A program made the translations under genes and the position numbers. From NCBI GenBank assembly GCA_017621815.1, contig JAGASK010000039.1, positions 1 to 64,000 on the forward strand: a stretch of DNA of 64,000 nucleotides. Reading direction: 5' to 3'. A model generated the notes under the pieces. The model was not told the origin of the DNA, ran no database searches, and saw only the letters and a list, made by a program, of their open reading frames with translations. This document shows positions 7,801-15,797 of this stretch, in pieces (position 1 is the stretch's first letter; every line of letters starts with the position of its first letter). This stretch comes from Lachnospiraceae bacterium (GTDB taxonomy: Bacteria > Bacillota > Clostridia > Lachnospirales > Lachnospiraceae).

Positions 7801-9879
7801 CTAGTCAAACCACTCATGCAGGCTTTCAAAATTTATTTCCCCTGCATATTTCCACAGACGGTTTAATTCATCTCTTACTTCCATCAATGCAAAACCCAGC
7901 AGATTCTGTCCCTTCCAGTCACTCACGGTTCTTTCCTTCGCTTCCTCCGCACTTAAGCCAATTCCCCAAATCCTGTCATAAGGACTGGCTTCCGCAAGCA
8001 GCGCTTCTCCTGTATCCAGCAAATACTGCCTGAGCTCCGGAAGCTGCGCAAATTTATAATAATTGCCCGTTAAAACAACAGGACGCTTAAATTGATTCCA
8101 AACTCCGCTGTCAAAAGGAGTAACTTCCCGCCCCAGCTGCTTTATTTCCTCCTGTTTGCCCGAATTCATAATTTTATCACGGGTATTAATATCTCCAAAC
8201 AATTCAGCTTTTTTCGACATCATATACTGCTCCATGCAGCAATATTTAATATGTCCCACATAAAAATCCGCCATGTACCATTGACTCAGGCAGGACTTAT
8301 CAATGATTCCTTCTTTTTTTGGATGATGCCCCCAAAAGAATATCCGCTCTCTTTTAATGCCGGCCTGCACTTCTTCCTCTATGTCCTTCACAGAGTACTC
8401 AGGCTGATTATCGGCATTCCATTTAAAAGTCCAGAATTTATCATGCCGCAGAATCTTGTACTCCAGCAGTTCCCAGCAGATTGGCTTTGGAAATTTACGA
8501 TTAAATTCCTTTTTTTCCTGTTCCGGCAGAGAATAATACCATTCCCAGAATTTCCCGGCATAATTTTCTCCGTATCCCATGCGCCAGCCAATGCTTCCCT
8601 CCGGTATATTCGGGTACATTAACCATAAGGGCGCCATCATAAATTTCCCTGTTCTATCATCTCCGCTCATTGCCAGCCATGCCTGAATTCTTCCCAGCAT
8701 ATACTCCGCAAAACCCTTAAGCTCACTTTCCTCTGCTGTAAAAATTCCGTTACCGCGATAACTCATCAATGCCTTTTTTATCAAAGGCCGGTAAATCTCC
8801 GGAAGCCTGATAATGCCCCATTTTCCGCCCCGCTCTTTGGAAATAACCGAACCTTCCTCTGCAAAAGCAAGTACACGGCAGAGATTTAAAATAATATAAA
8901 CCGGATTTTCCTGAATTTCATTTACCGCATCTTCTATGTCACTCATGATGCTGTCAAGGTAATTCTCCCTGGGCACTTTTCCGAACACCGATGTAATATC
9001 CGCTCCGCAAAGAGCCCTTCCTGCTGTAAGAATTACTGTAAAATGAGCCGCCAAATCCTTATCCGTACCCTGCATTTCCCGGCAATATTCCCGCAGATTA
9101 TTCCGGCAGCTTTCCTTATGCATATTTGAAAAATGCAGTTCAAAAGGCGTAGGATAAACAAACGGATTACAATATTTATCAAGTACAACACTCATTTCCA
9201 ATCCTTTAGGCGGCACCGCTTCTTCCAAATCAAGCAATACCTGTATCAGCTCTTCTTTTTCTTCTAAGGTCAGCAGTTTCTTTATTACTACAATAAAATC
9301 AATATCACTGGTTTCCCAATGAAAGCAGCCAAAGGCAATGGAACCATGCACATAAATTCCAATCAGCTTATCTCCCAGAATCTTCTGATACTTCCCTGCT
9401 ATCCTGTTTAAAACAGCTTCATAGGAATAAATAAATTCATATTCTTTTTCCGCTTCCTTTTTTGCCGGAAAAAATGCGATTTCTTTATCCGGTACCATGT
9501 TTTTTCGCCAACAGGAGGCCGATTCTAAAAAGTTTCTCATACAGTCTGCAATGATAAAGCATTTCCGGTTATTATCAATATAGCAGACCGGTTCTGTTCC
9601 ATCCACATCCGTTATTCCGCCTGCTGCCGCAAAAAATCCGCCCTTACTGTCAAATGCAAATATATCCACCTGGGGAACTGCATAAAAATCAATTTCAGGA
9701 ATATTATCGTCAAATATAAAATGAATATCATACTTATCACTGAATTTTCGATATTCCTCATTTTTGCTCTTTATGCTCATGGAAGAAACCGTGGTACCTG
9801 CAGGTATTACCTTTGCATCTTTCACAAAAATGCTGACACAATCTGTATTTTCAGTTCTGTCATAATACAGCTTTTTCAT
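7801..9879 (-). CDS. Multidomain protein: AadA-like nucleotidyltransferase fused to a NADAR domain
   Basis: The 692-residue protein has four visible parts. Residues about 1-135 are an unrecognised domain. About 150-385 resemble aminoglycoside adenylyltransferases: the nucleotidyltransferase signature G179-S180 ... S191-D192-x-D194, followed by a helical DUF4111-like part. About 385-500 hold an aromatic-rich segment with SIGWRMGYGE. About 512-690 match the NADAR (YbiA/DUF1768) family: an FFWGHHP-type opening, the C-x-M-E-Q-Y-M-M helix and a DRIWGIGL segment near the end. Some NADAR proteins remove ADP-ribose from guanine bases. The start at 9879 has GGGGAGG five bases upstream; the longer frame to 9933 lacks this. 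It overlaps the preceding membrane gene by 20 bp. Activity is inferred. Confidence 0.75.
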   Translation of the reverse strand: MKKLYYDRTENTDCVSIFVKDAKVIPAGTTVSSMSIKSKNEEYRKFSDKYDIHFIFDDNIPEIDFYAVPQVDIFAFDSKGGFFAAAGGITDVDGTEPVCYIDNNRKCFIIADCMRNFLESASCWRKNMVPDKEIAFFPAKKEAEKEYEFIYSYEAVLNRIAGKYQKILGDKLIGIYVHGSIAFGCFHWETSDIDFIVVIKKLLTLEEKEELIQVLLDLEEAVPPKGLEMSVVLDKYCNPFVYPTPFELHFSNMHKESCRNNLREYCREMQGTDKDLAAHFTVILTAGRALCGADITSVFGKVPRENYLDSIMSDIEDAVNEIQENPVYIILNLCRVLAFAEEGSVISKERGGKWGIIRLPEIYRPLIKKALMSYRGNGIFTAEESELKGFAEYMLGRIQAWLAMSGDDRTGKFMMAPLWLMYPNIPEGSIGWRMGYGENYAGKFWEWYYSLPEQEKKEFNRKFPKPICWELLEYKILRHDKFWTFKWNADNQPEYSVKDIEEEVQAGIKRERIFFWGHHPKKEGIIDKSCLSQWYMADFYVGHIKYCCMEQYMMSKKAELFGDINTRDKIMNSGKQEEIKQLGREVTPFDSGVWNQFKRPVVLTGNYYKFAQLPELRQYLLDTGEALLAEASPYDRIWGIGLSAEEAKERTVSDWKGQNLLGFALMEVRDELNRLWKYAGEINFESLHEWFD

Positions 9880-10354
9880 CTTTTCCTCCCCACAGACATC
9901 CTCCCACAGCCAGACAAAATAATCCAAAAGCAACTAAAGACAACGGGCTTACAGCCATTTCGACAGCGCTGCTCAATACGGAATGACTGGCAAGCTCTGT
10001 GACCCCCATACGCGAGATAAATATCCCGCTAAGCCGTGGAATGTAGTTCAGCACTATTTTCATCAGACAGCACAATCCAAAGAAAACTGCCGGAACAGCC
10101 TTACTGTTTTCCGACTTGTTCTCCGGGGCCATCAGATATCCTAAAAATATTAAATATAAAACAGCTGGACACGTATTGATAATCAAATAATCTATAGGAA
10201 CAGATTTTAAGGCGATCACTTCCTCCGCTGCCGAAAAAATCTTCTTCACATTCTGCTGTTCCATATAAATATAAATGGTAATCAAAACAGTAATTACCTG
10301 AATGATTACTGCGCTTATTGTGATTGTTTTAATTCCCTGTTTTCTATTATTCAT
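9860..10354 (-). CDS. Small four-helix membrane protein, unknown function
   Basis: The 164-residue product has about four hydrophobic segments (near residues 10-30, 53-73, 88-105 and 133-155) and a short Lys-rich C-terminus. I recognise no family with confidence. I chose the ATG at 10354, which has GGGAGGAAA upstream and overlaps the end of the kinase gene by 8 bp; the longer frame to 10420 lies inside that gene. Tight overlap with both neighbours makes it the middle member of a three-gene operon with an APH-type kinase and a nucleotidyltransferase-NADAR protein. Confidence 0.7.
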   Translation of the reverse strand: MNNRKQGIKTITISAVIIQVITVLITIYIYMEQQNVKKIFSAAEEVIALKSVPIDYLIINTCPAVLYLIFLGYLMAPENKSENSKAVPAVFFGLCCLMKIVLNYIPRLSGIFISRMGVTELASHSVLSSAVEMAVSPLSLVAFGLFCLAVGGCLWGGKDEKAVL

Positions 10355-11303
10355 TTTTAATTTCCTCCCACGAAGCCAGAAACATTTCCTTTGCCCATTT
10401 ATACTGGCTGTCATCTTCATATCCCCGATAAGAACCTTCTGTCATCATGACAAGATACAATAAAACATCATACCAGTAAATCCGCTGCATTTCTTCTTTT
10501 ATAAATTCTTCTTTTCCAAATCCCCTTAAGAAATCATTATTTCTGGTGTGCCGCCTGAAACGGTCATCCATGAAAGCTTCGCCCCACATGGCACGTTCCC
10601 AGTCAATAATTCCGCTGATATGATTTCCCTCCACAAAAATATTTCCGTCCCACATATCGTAGTGCACCAGGGAAGGCTGTGTCACTTCCTCAAAGATTCC
10701 TTTATCTGCAGACAGCTGTCTTAAAATTTCATCCGGTAAAACGCCAATAACAATGTCCTTCTTTTTTGCATCCTGCAGTATATTGGAAATCAGATAATAA
10801 CTAAAATCATAAAGGGTTTTAAACTGATGCTCAGCATCTCCCAGTAAACCGAAGTAACCATTTTGTATAAAGGTCAGTTTCTTTGAAATCCGCCCTGTTT
10901 CAAAGTTAATAATGCTTTTTTCTTCTTCTGAAAGCTTATCCCGAATGGAGAAAAAGCTTTGTCCCGGAAGTGCTTCCATAAAGAAATAATTTCCGCTGCA
11001 AATGGTCCGGGAAGTATCATAATATTGAACCTTGGCTGCTTTGACTGCATTCCTTTCATTTACAATGCGCATAGCTTTGACTTCGGCATCCATCATATTT
11101 ACTTCATTAGACATGAGTCCGTCATTATTTTCAGCCGCAATTTTCAAAACGCTTTTACTGCCGTCTGTAAATTCGATAAAATAAGCAGCATTGCACATGC
11201 CCTCTGTAAGCTCTGTAATTTTCTCCGTCCGCTTGTCGGGGAAAACTGCCTCTGCCATTTGCTTCAGCGTTTCTTCTGACTGCCTGTTTTTTGTAATTGC
11301 CAT
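10347..11303 (-). CDS. Aminoglycoside phosphotransferase (APH)-fold kinase
   Basis: The 318-residue protein has an eukaryotic-like kinase fold of the APH/choline kinase group. A glycine-containing loop region lies near residues 32-45, the nucleotide-binding Lys (VLKIA) near 53, the catalytic loop HYDMWDGN (H-x-D-x4-N) near 214-221 and the metal-binding IIDWE near 232-236. This supports ATP-dependent phosphorylation of a small molecule, not necessarily an antibiotic. It is the first gene of the operon with the membrane protein and NADAR fusion downstream. The ribosome binding site (GGGGA) is modest. Confidence 0.85.
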   Translation of the reverse strand: MAITKNRQSEETLKQMAEAVFPDKRTEKITELTEGMCNAAYFIEFTDGSKSVLKIAAENNDGLMSNEVNMMDAEVKAMRIVNERNAVKAAKVQYYDTSRTICSGNYFFMEALPGQSFFSIRDKLSEEEKSIINFETGRISKKLTFIQNGYFGLLGDAEHQFKTLYDFSYYLISNILQDAKKKDIVIGVLPDEILRQLSADKGIFEEVTQPSLVHYDMWDGNIFVEGNHISGIIDWERAMWGEAFMDDRFRRHTRNNDFLRGFGKEEFIKEEMQRIYWYDVLLYLVMMTEGSYRGYEDDSQYKWAKEMFLASWEEIKNE

Positions 11304-11378
11304 AATCGTTATTCCCCAATCCTTTGCCTGTGATTCAAATGAATTCCTATGTAACCCTGTTTTATCCGCATCCTTTAT

Positions 11379-11599
11379 TTACAAATTAAACTCCTTAAAC
11401 AATTTATCCTGATATTCCTTATCATGAGCCGCTTTTATAATATCTTCTGAGCGCCCTAACTCAGCCAAAAGAATTGTCAGCTGATTAATTCTATTTTCTC
11501 CTTCATTTCTTGATTTGTGACATTATCATCCGTTGTCTTTTCTATGTATTTTAGCATATCAACAAGTTCTTGCCTAGGATTTCCTTCTGTTCCCTTTGT
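11379..11599 (-). pseudogene. Remnant of an Rpn-family (PD-(D/E)XK) nuclease/transposase-like gene
   Basis: Two minus-strand frames together spell the C-terminal tail of a recombination-promoting nuclease (Rpn/PDDEXK transposase-like) protein. Upstream frame (11599 down to about 11480): GTEGNPRQELVDMLKYIEKT, ending in a stop. Downstream frame, shifted: INQLTILLAELGRSEDII, then AAHDKEYQDKLFKEFNL and a TAA at 11379-11381. The 5' part and catalytic domain are missing. This is a decayed mobile-family gene between the APH operon and the surface-sugar operon. Confidence 0.7.
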
Positions 11600-11615
11600 A
11601 TACAGCTGCTGTCAT

Positions 11616-11654
11616 GAATAAAACCTCCACTTGCCAGGCAGCTTGTGGAGGTTT
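11616..11654 (-). terminator. Rho-independent terminator of the surface-sugar operon
   Basis: A perfect 10-bp stem AAACCTCCAC (11621-11630) / GTGGAGGTTT (11645-11654) is followed on the minus strand by TTTTATTC. It lies 26 bp after the stop of the gene ending at 11681. Confidence 0.85.
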
Positions 11655-11680
11655 CTGCATAATATATAAATTATTCAAAA

Positions 11681-12184
11681 TCACATATATTTATATCCCT
11701 GCTCCTCATGGAGCTTTAAACAATAATCGGAGACATACTCCTTATCTTTATTCGGTGCAAGCTTTTTGACCAGCCTTACCAACTTATTATAAACCTTATT
11801 CAAACAGTCAGGACGGGGAATCCAGCTGCCGCTGTCATCGTAATAACCGGCCATAATAAACAGCCTTTCCCCCCGTATTTCCTTTTTTTCTTCACGCACT
11901 ATGGAAAAGCCTGCTTCAATCATGGCATTTCCGCACTCATTATATCCATAATCAATTCTTTCTCCATAATTATATGTTTTTGTCCTGACAGAACCGGCTT
12001 CCGGCAGGTAGAAATAATAGTGCCAGCAGTCTTTCGTCACAATCGAGATATCACGGGACTGAAATACTTTTGAGGGTCTGCTCTTAAGGTCCTGCTTTAT
12101 AATAATGCACCCGCAGTCCAGAGCCGCCTGTGCAATCTCCAGGAAACTTTCATACTCAATGTAATAATTAATTTGTCTCCCCAT
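11681..12184 (-). CDS. Uncharacterised small cytoplasmic protein
   Basis: I do not recognise the family. The 167-residue protein has no signal peptide or membrane segment. It begins MGRQINYYIEYESF, is rich in aromatic residues (several YY pairs, WHYYFY near residue 54) and ends in a Lys-rich helix. Proteins opening with MGRQIN(F/Y)Y occur in Firmicutes accessory regions, which is only a weak hint. It is the last gene before the terminator, 6 bp after the glycosyltransferase, so it belongs to the same transcript. Confidence 0.6.
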   Translation of the reverse strand: MGRQINYYIEYESFLEIAQAALDCGCIIIKQDLKSRPSKVFQSRDISIVTKDCWHYYFYLPEAGSVRTKTYNYGERIDYGYNECGNAMIEAGFSIVREEKKEIRGERLFIMAGYYDDSGSWIPRPDCLNKVYNKLVRLVKKLAPNKDKEYVSDYCLKLHEEQGYKYM

Positions 12185-12190
12185 GAAATT

Positions 12191-13228
12191 TCACCTGACC
12201 TTCTGCTTAAATTTCTTCCGGAAATTCCGGTAGCCCCACAGTGCCTTATAATACAGCATAAAATACAACGTGGACTTCATGTGCATTTTAATCAGCTTCC
12301 GCTCTTCTTCATGAACCCTTTCCTGATAATATTTATTTTCCATAAAACCGGGAAAGGTCTCCTTCATTTCCTTTCCGAGAGCTTTCACAAATCCAAATTC
12401 TTTTTTCTTCACCCCTGCCATATAGGAAAATAAGGTATTTACATAAAACAGTGTGGTAAAACTGCTCTCGATTTCAGGATAATATTCATCTAAAAACGCA
12501 AACTCCTTCGCTTCCTTAACCATTACCCTTGCGGCTTCCATTCTGTCTTCGCAGCGCTTTTTCGTAATAGTGTGCACCGTAGAGGTATCATGCTGGTAAT
12601 AATAGTATAAAGGCTCCTCAATATATTCAAAATGCTTTACACGAAGCATCCATGAATTACTGATGGCATTATCTTCATAAAAAATATTTTCAGGAAATCT
12701 GTTGGGATAATCCAGAATGATATGACGCCTGTAAATTTTTACAACGAGACTTCCGCTGTCCAATATCAGCGAACGGTATTTATCCTTATCGAGCACTCCT
12801 GCCTGCGACGCCATATTGTTGTGCACAACCTGACCGATTTTCATGCTGTGCTCACCGGTCAGATGGTAATCACAGCCCACCATATCCGCCCCTGTTTCTT
12901 CCGCTCTTCTCAGAAGCTTTTCATAAAAATCCGGCGTAACCCAGTCATCACTGTCAATAAATCCAATCCATTCCCCCCCGGCTTTTTTAAGACCAAGATT
13001 TTTAGCTCCTCCCTGTTTTTTATTGACAGGAGAAGCTATCACATAAAATTTACCCGGATATTTTTTTTCATAGGAACGAAGAATCTCCAGGGAATTGTCT
13101 GTGGAACAGTCATCCACCGCTATGATTTCATAATCACTGATCGTCTGGTTTACCAGACTGTTCAGACAATACTCCAGTTTTCCGTCAGCTGCCATATTAT
13201 AAACAGGTACAATAACGCTCAGTTTCAT
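12191..13228 (-). CDS. Family 2 glycosyltransferase (cytoplasmic)
   Basis: The 345-residue enzyme has a GT-A fold at the N-terminus: LSVIVPVYNMA (2-12), the VDDCSTD nucleotide-binding segment (about 41-47) and the GFIDSDDW DxD motif (about 92-99), then a helical C-terminus. There are no membrane segments, so it probably adds a sugar to a surface polysaccharide or lipid-linked precursor. The ATG at 13228 has AGGAG 7 bp upstream and is preferred over 13249. It follows the deacetylase gene by 38 bp. Confidence 0.88.
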   Translation of the reverse strand: MKLSVIVPVYNMAADGKLEYCLNSLVNQTISDYEIIAVDDCSTDNSLEILRSYEKKYPGKFYVIASPVNKKQGGAKNLGLKKAGGEWIGFIDSDDWVTPDFYEKLLRRAEETGADMVGCDYHLTGEHSMKIGQVVHNNMASQAGVLDKDKYRSLILDSGSLVVKIYRRHIILDYPNRFPENIFYEDNAISNSWMLRVKHFEYIEEPLYYYYQHDTSTVHTITKKRCEDRMEAARVMVKEAKEFAFLDEYYPEIESSFTTLFYVNTLFSYMAGVKKKEFGFVKALGKEMKETFPGFMENKYYQERVHEEERKLIKMHMKSTLYFMLYYKALWGYRNFRKKFKQKVR

Positions 13229-13266
13229 TTTATCTCCTGCTCTCTCCATAGTTCTGTATGATACCT

Positions 13267-14061
13267 TTAAAGCTGTGTCAGCTGTCCGCCTTTTATTTCC
13301 CTGATTTCATTATTAACACTAATCCATGCGCTTGTTACATAAGGGTTGTAAACAAAAGAGTTGTCTGCCGCAAACTGCAGCCTGTTCATCATTTCCATAT
13401 AATCCACATATTCAATGTTGGTGGCATACCAGATATCCTCTCTGCCCCCTGCCATTTTGCAGAATTCTTCCATTACTTCCCAGTTATTATCCCTGGTAAA
13501 TTCATAGCTGTGTCCCCACACATACATCAAATATAAATACTGCGTTTTATGTAAATCCACAAACGCCTTTCCATCCTCTAACAGATTATGGTTATGATGG
13601 CAGGTGGGCTTCCATTCGTATACATCCGTAGGAAGGTCAAAACCATGACTGTCACCCACTATCCTGGAATATTTAATGCCAAGGCTCGGCAGAAGCTTCT
13701 TAATCTCATCACTATAGGAGCCGTTAGGATAGGACAAGCCTCTCACCGGCCTGTGCAGCAGCGTTTCCAGCCTTATTCTGTCCTCCAGCACCTCATTTAC
13801 CACCTCCGGCAGCGGACATCTCGCAATTGTGGGATGAGTCAAAGTATGACAGGCAATCTCGTGTCCCTGGTATAAATCCAGATATTCTTCCATGGGAATT
13901 CTGATATTATCCTTAATCCCCGAATTAACATGAAAAGTTCCGCGAATTCCATAACGGTTAAAAATTTCAACCAGCCTTCTGTCTTCTTCTTTTCCGTCAT
14001 CATAACTCATGGTAAGAGCCTTATGCTTTCCTCCGGGAAAACAAAAATATATCTTATTCAT
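13267..14061 (-). CDS. Polysaccharide deacetylase (NodB/CE4-type) family protein
   Basis: The 264-residue protein carries the NodB-homology motifs: LTMSYDDGKEEDRRL (about 17-31) with the catalytic base/metal Asp pair, IACHTLTHPTI (about 71-81) with the two zinc-ligand histidines, and RGLSYPNGSYS (about 105-115). No signal peptide is evident, so it may act in the cytoplasm on a precursor rather than at the wall. The ATG at 14061 has GGAGG 7 bp upstream; the longer frame to 14091 lacks one. The neighbours (GT2, PseC-like) suggest amino-sugar or glycan modification. Confidence 0.85.
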   Translation of the reverse strand: MNKIYFCFPGGKHKALTMSYDDGKEEDRRLVEIFNRYGIRGTFHVNSGIKDNIRIPMEEYLDLYQGHEIACHTLTHPTIARCPLPEVVNEVLEDRIRLETLLHRPVRGLSYPNGSYSDEIKKLLPSLGIKYSRIVGDSHGFDLPTDVYEWKPTCHHNHNLLEDGKAFVDLHKTQYLYLMYVWGHSYEFTRDNNWEVMEEFCKMAGGREDIWYATNIEYVDYMEMMNRLQFAADNSFVYNPYVTSAWISVNNEIREIKGGQLTQL

Positions 14062-14132
14062 TTTAATCCTCCGTACTTCCCCATCCTGCAAATCCGGTAT
14101 AATCTAAAATCTGCCGGTTGCTGCCGTTTTAC

Positions 14133-15326
14133 TTACTTCTGATAATACACTGCGATTCTGGTAACTGCGTCAATTACGTCCTTCACATCCCTGTCTGTCA
14201 TCCCATAATAGAGCGGAAGGCTGATAATTTCCTCATAAAGCTTTTCTGCCTTAGGACAAAGCCCCCGTTTATATCCCAGTTTCTGATAATACGGGAAATA
14301 ATAAGTGGGAATATAATGCACATTACAGCAAATATTTTCTGCTGCTAATGCCTCAAAAAACTGCTTTCTGTCGATAGAAAGCTTTTCCGGTCTGATACGA
14401 AGGATATAAAGATGTCTGGTAGTATCAGACTGAGGGATTTCCTTCTGTACAAACAGCTGGGGCAGCTTTTGAAACGCCTCATCATATGCCTTAACAATCT
14501 CTTTTCTTCTTGCACTGAACACAGGCAGCTTATCAAGCTGACTGATAATCAATGCGGCCTGCATATCCGTCATACGATAATTCATGCCAAGGGCAATCTG
14601 CTCATAATACCACGGACCATCAGGCTCATTTTCCATAAGGGAGACATCTCTGGTAATTCCATGCGACCTGTACAGCAACAGCTTTCTGTAATATTCCTCA
14701 TTGTTGGTAAGCACTGCACCGCCTTCTCCTCCGGTAACCGTTTTCACCGGATGAAAACTTAAGGTTGTCATATCCGCAATGGAACCGTTCTTTTTACCAT
14801 TATAGCTTGTACCGATTACATGAGCGCCGTCTTCTATCAGCACAAGATTGTTTTTTCTGCAATGAGCAAGCAATCTGTCAAGTTCTACCGACTGCCCGGT
14901 ATAATCTACCGCCACCACGGCTTTTGTCTTTTTGCAGGTCAAAGCTTCAACGTTAGCCGGGTCAATATTATAGGTTTCTTCATTAATATCTGCAAATACC
15001 GGTATTGCACCGCAATATAAAGCACAATTAGCAGATGCTGCAAAAGTAATCGGAGTGGTAATCACTTCATCTCCCGGAGCAACTCCTGCTGCCTGACATG
15101 CCATGTGAAGAGCTGCCGTCCCGTTGCTGCAAACCACTGCGTGTTTCGCCCCTGTAATTTCACACAGCTTTTTTTCCAGCTCTCCTATTTTAGGACCGCA
15201 GGTCAGATAATCACTTTTCAGTACATCCACCACAACCTGAATATCCGCATCATCAATATACTGGTGTCCATAAAAAATCTTTGTATCACGGATAGGTGTT
15301 CCCCCGCAAATTGCCGGTTTATCCAT
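14133..15326 (-). CDS. PLP-dependent sugar aminotransferase, PseC/DegT-like
   Basis: The 397-residue enzyme is a DegT/DnrJ/EryC1/StrS aminotransferase. It starts KPAICGGTPIRD, has the substrate/PLP loop CSNGTAALHMACQAAG (about 67-82), the ITTPITFAASANC segment (about 88-100), the IEDGAHVIG Asp that pairs with the pyridine N (about 157-165) and the Schiff-base Lys in SFHPVKTVTGGEGG (about 183-196). The whole pattern is closest to PseC (UDP-4-amino-4,6-dideoxy-N-acetyl-altrosamine transaminase), but no pseB or other pathway genes are in this window, so the exact sugar is unknown. Confidence 0.82.
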   Translation of the reverse strand: MDKPAICGGTPIRDTKIFYGHQYIDDADIQVVVDVLKSDYLTCGPKIGELEKKLCEITGAKHAVVCSNGTAALHMACQAAGVAPGDEVITTPITFAASANCALYCGAIPVFADINEETYNIDPANVEALTCKKTKAVVAVDYTGQSVELDRLLAHCRKNNLVLIEDGAHVIGTSYNGKKNGSIADMTTLSFHPVKTVTGGEGGAVLTNNEEYYRKLLLYRSHGITRDVSLMENEPDGPWYYEQIALGMNYRMTDMQAALIISQLDKLPVFSARRKEIVKAYDEAFQKLPQLFVQKEIPQSDTTRHLYILRIRPEKLSIDRKQFFEALAAENICCNVHYIPTYYFPYYQKLGYKRGLCPKAEKLYEEIISLPLYYGMTDRDVKDVIDAVTRIAVYYQK

Positions 15327-15337
15327 ATGTATACCTC

Positions 15338-15715
15338 CTATGAGGCTGCCTCGCGAAGCTGCATATATACAACATCTGCAATGGCAGCAATATATTCACT
15401 GTTAGTGGGACGGCCCTGCCCGCTTTCCATACAGTAGCCGAACATTCTTTCAAACGTATGCCTGTTTCCTCTTTCCCAGGAAATTTCTACGGCATTACGT
15501 ATCGCCCGTTCCACTTTGCCGTCAGTAGTATTATACTGCCTGGCTATCTCCGGGTAAAGAAGTTTCGTCACACTTCCCACTACTTTCATATCTTCAACTG
15601 CCATAACAACAGCAGCCCGAATATAGTGGTACCCTTTTAAATGAACAGGAACTCCCATATCCAGCATCATTTGTGAAATTATCTGCTCAACATTCCTCTT
15701 ATCCAAACCTTCCAT
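15338..15715 (-). CDS. Stand-alone Spo0A C-terminal-type DNA-binding protein
   Basis: The 125-residue protein consists only of a Spo0A effector-domain homologue: a helical start, VGSVTKLLYPEIARQYNTT (about 47-65), the recognition-helix region GKVERAIRNAVEISWERG (about 67-84) and RPTNSEYIAAIAD (about 103-115). There is no receiver domain, so it cannot be controlled by phosphorylation as Spo0A is. In the recognition helix the usual T-T-x-S-R-V-E is T-T-D-G-K-V-E. The ATG at 15715 has GGAG 8 bp upstream; an upstream TTG at 15739 is less likely. It is 11 bp before the aminotransferase gene, suggesting local regulation of the surface-sugar operon. Confidence 0.85.
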   Translation of the reverse strand: MEGLDKRNVEQIISQMMLDMGVPVHLKGYHYIRAAVVMAVEDMKVVGSVTKLLYPEIARQYNTTDGKVERAIRNAVEISWERGNRHTFERMFGYCMESGQGRPTNSEYIAAIADVVYMQLREAAS

Positions 15716-15797
15716 ATCTGTCGCTCCATTCTGCTGCAAAGCAATATTTTATTGCCTCACCTTAAGTATAGGACAAGGTATTCCCCCTGAAAAGTTG

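Noticed and set aside
10347..11303. Aminoglycoside resistance gene
   Set aside because: The fold matches APH, but the sequence is not a known resistance enzyme and many APH-fold kinases act on metabolites.
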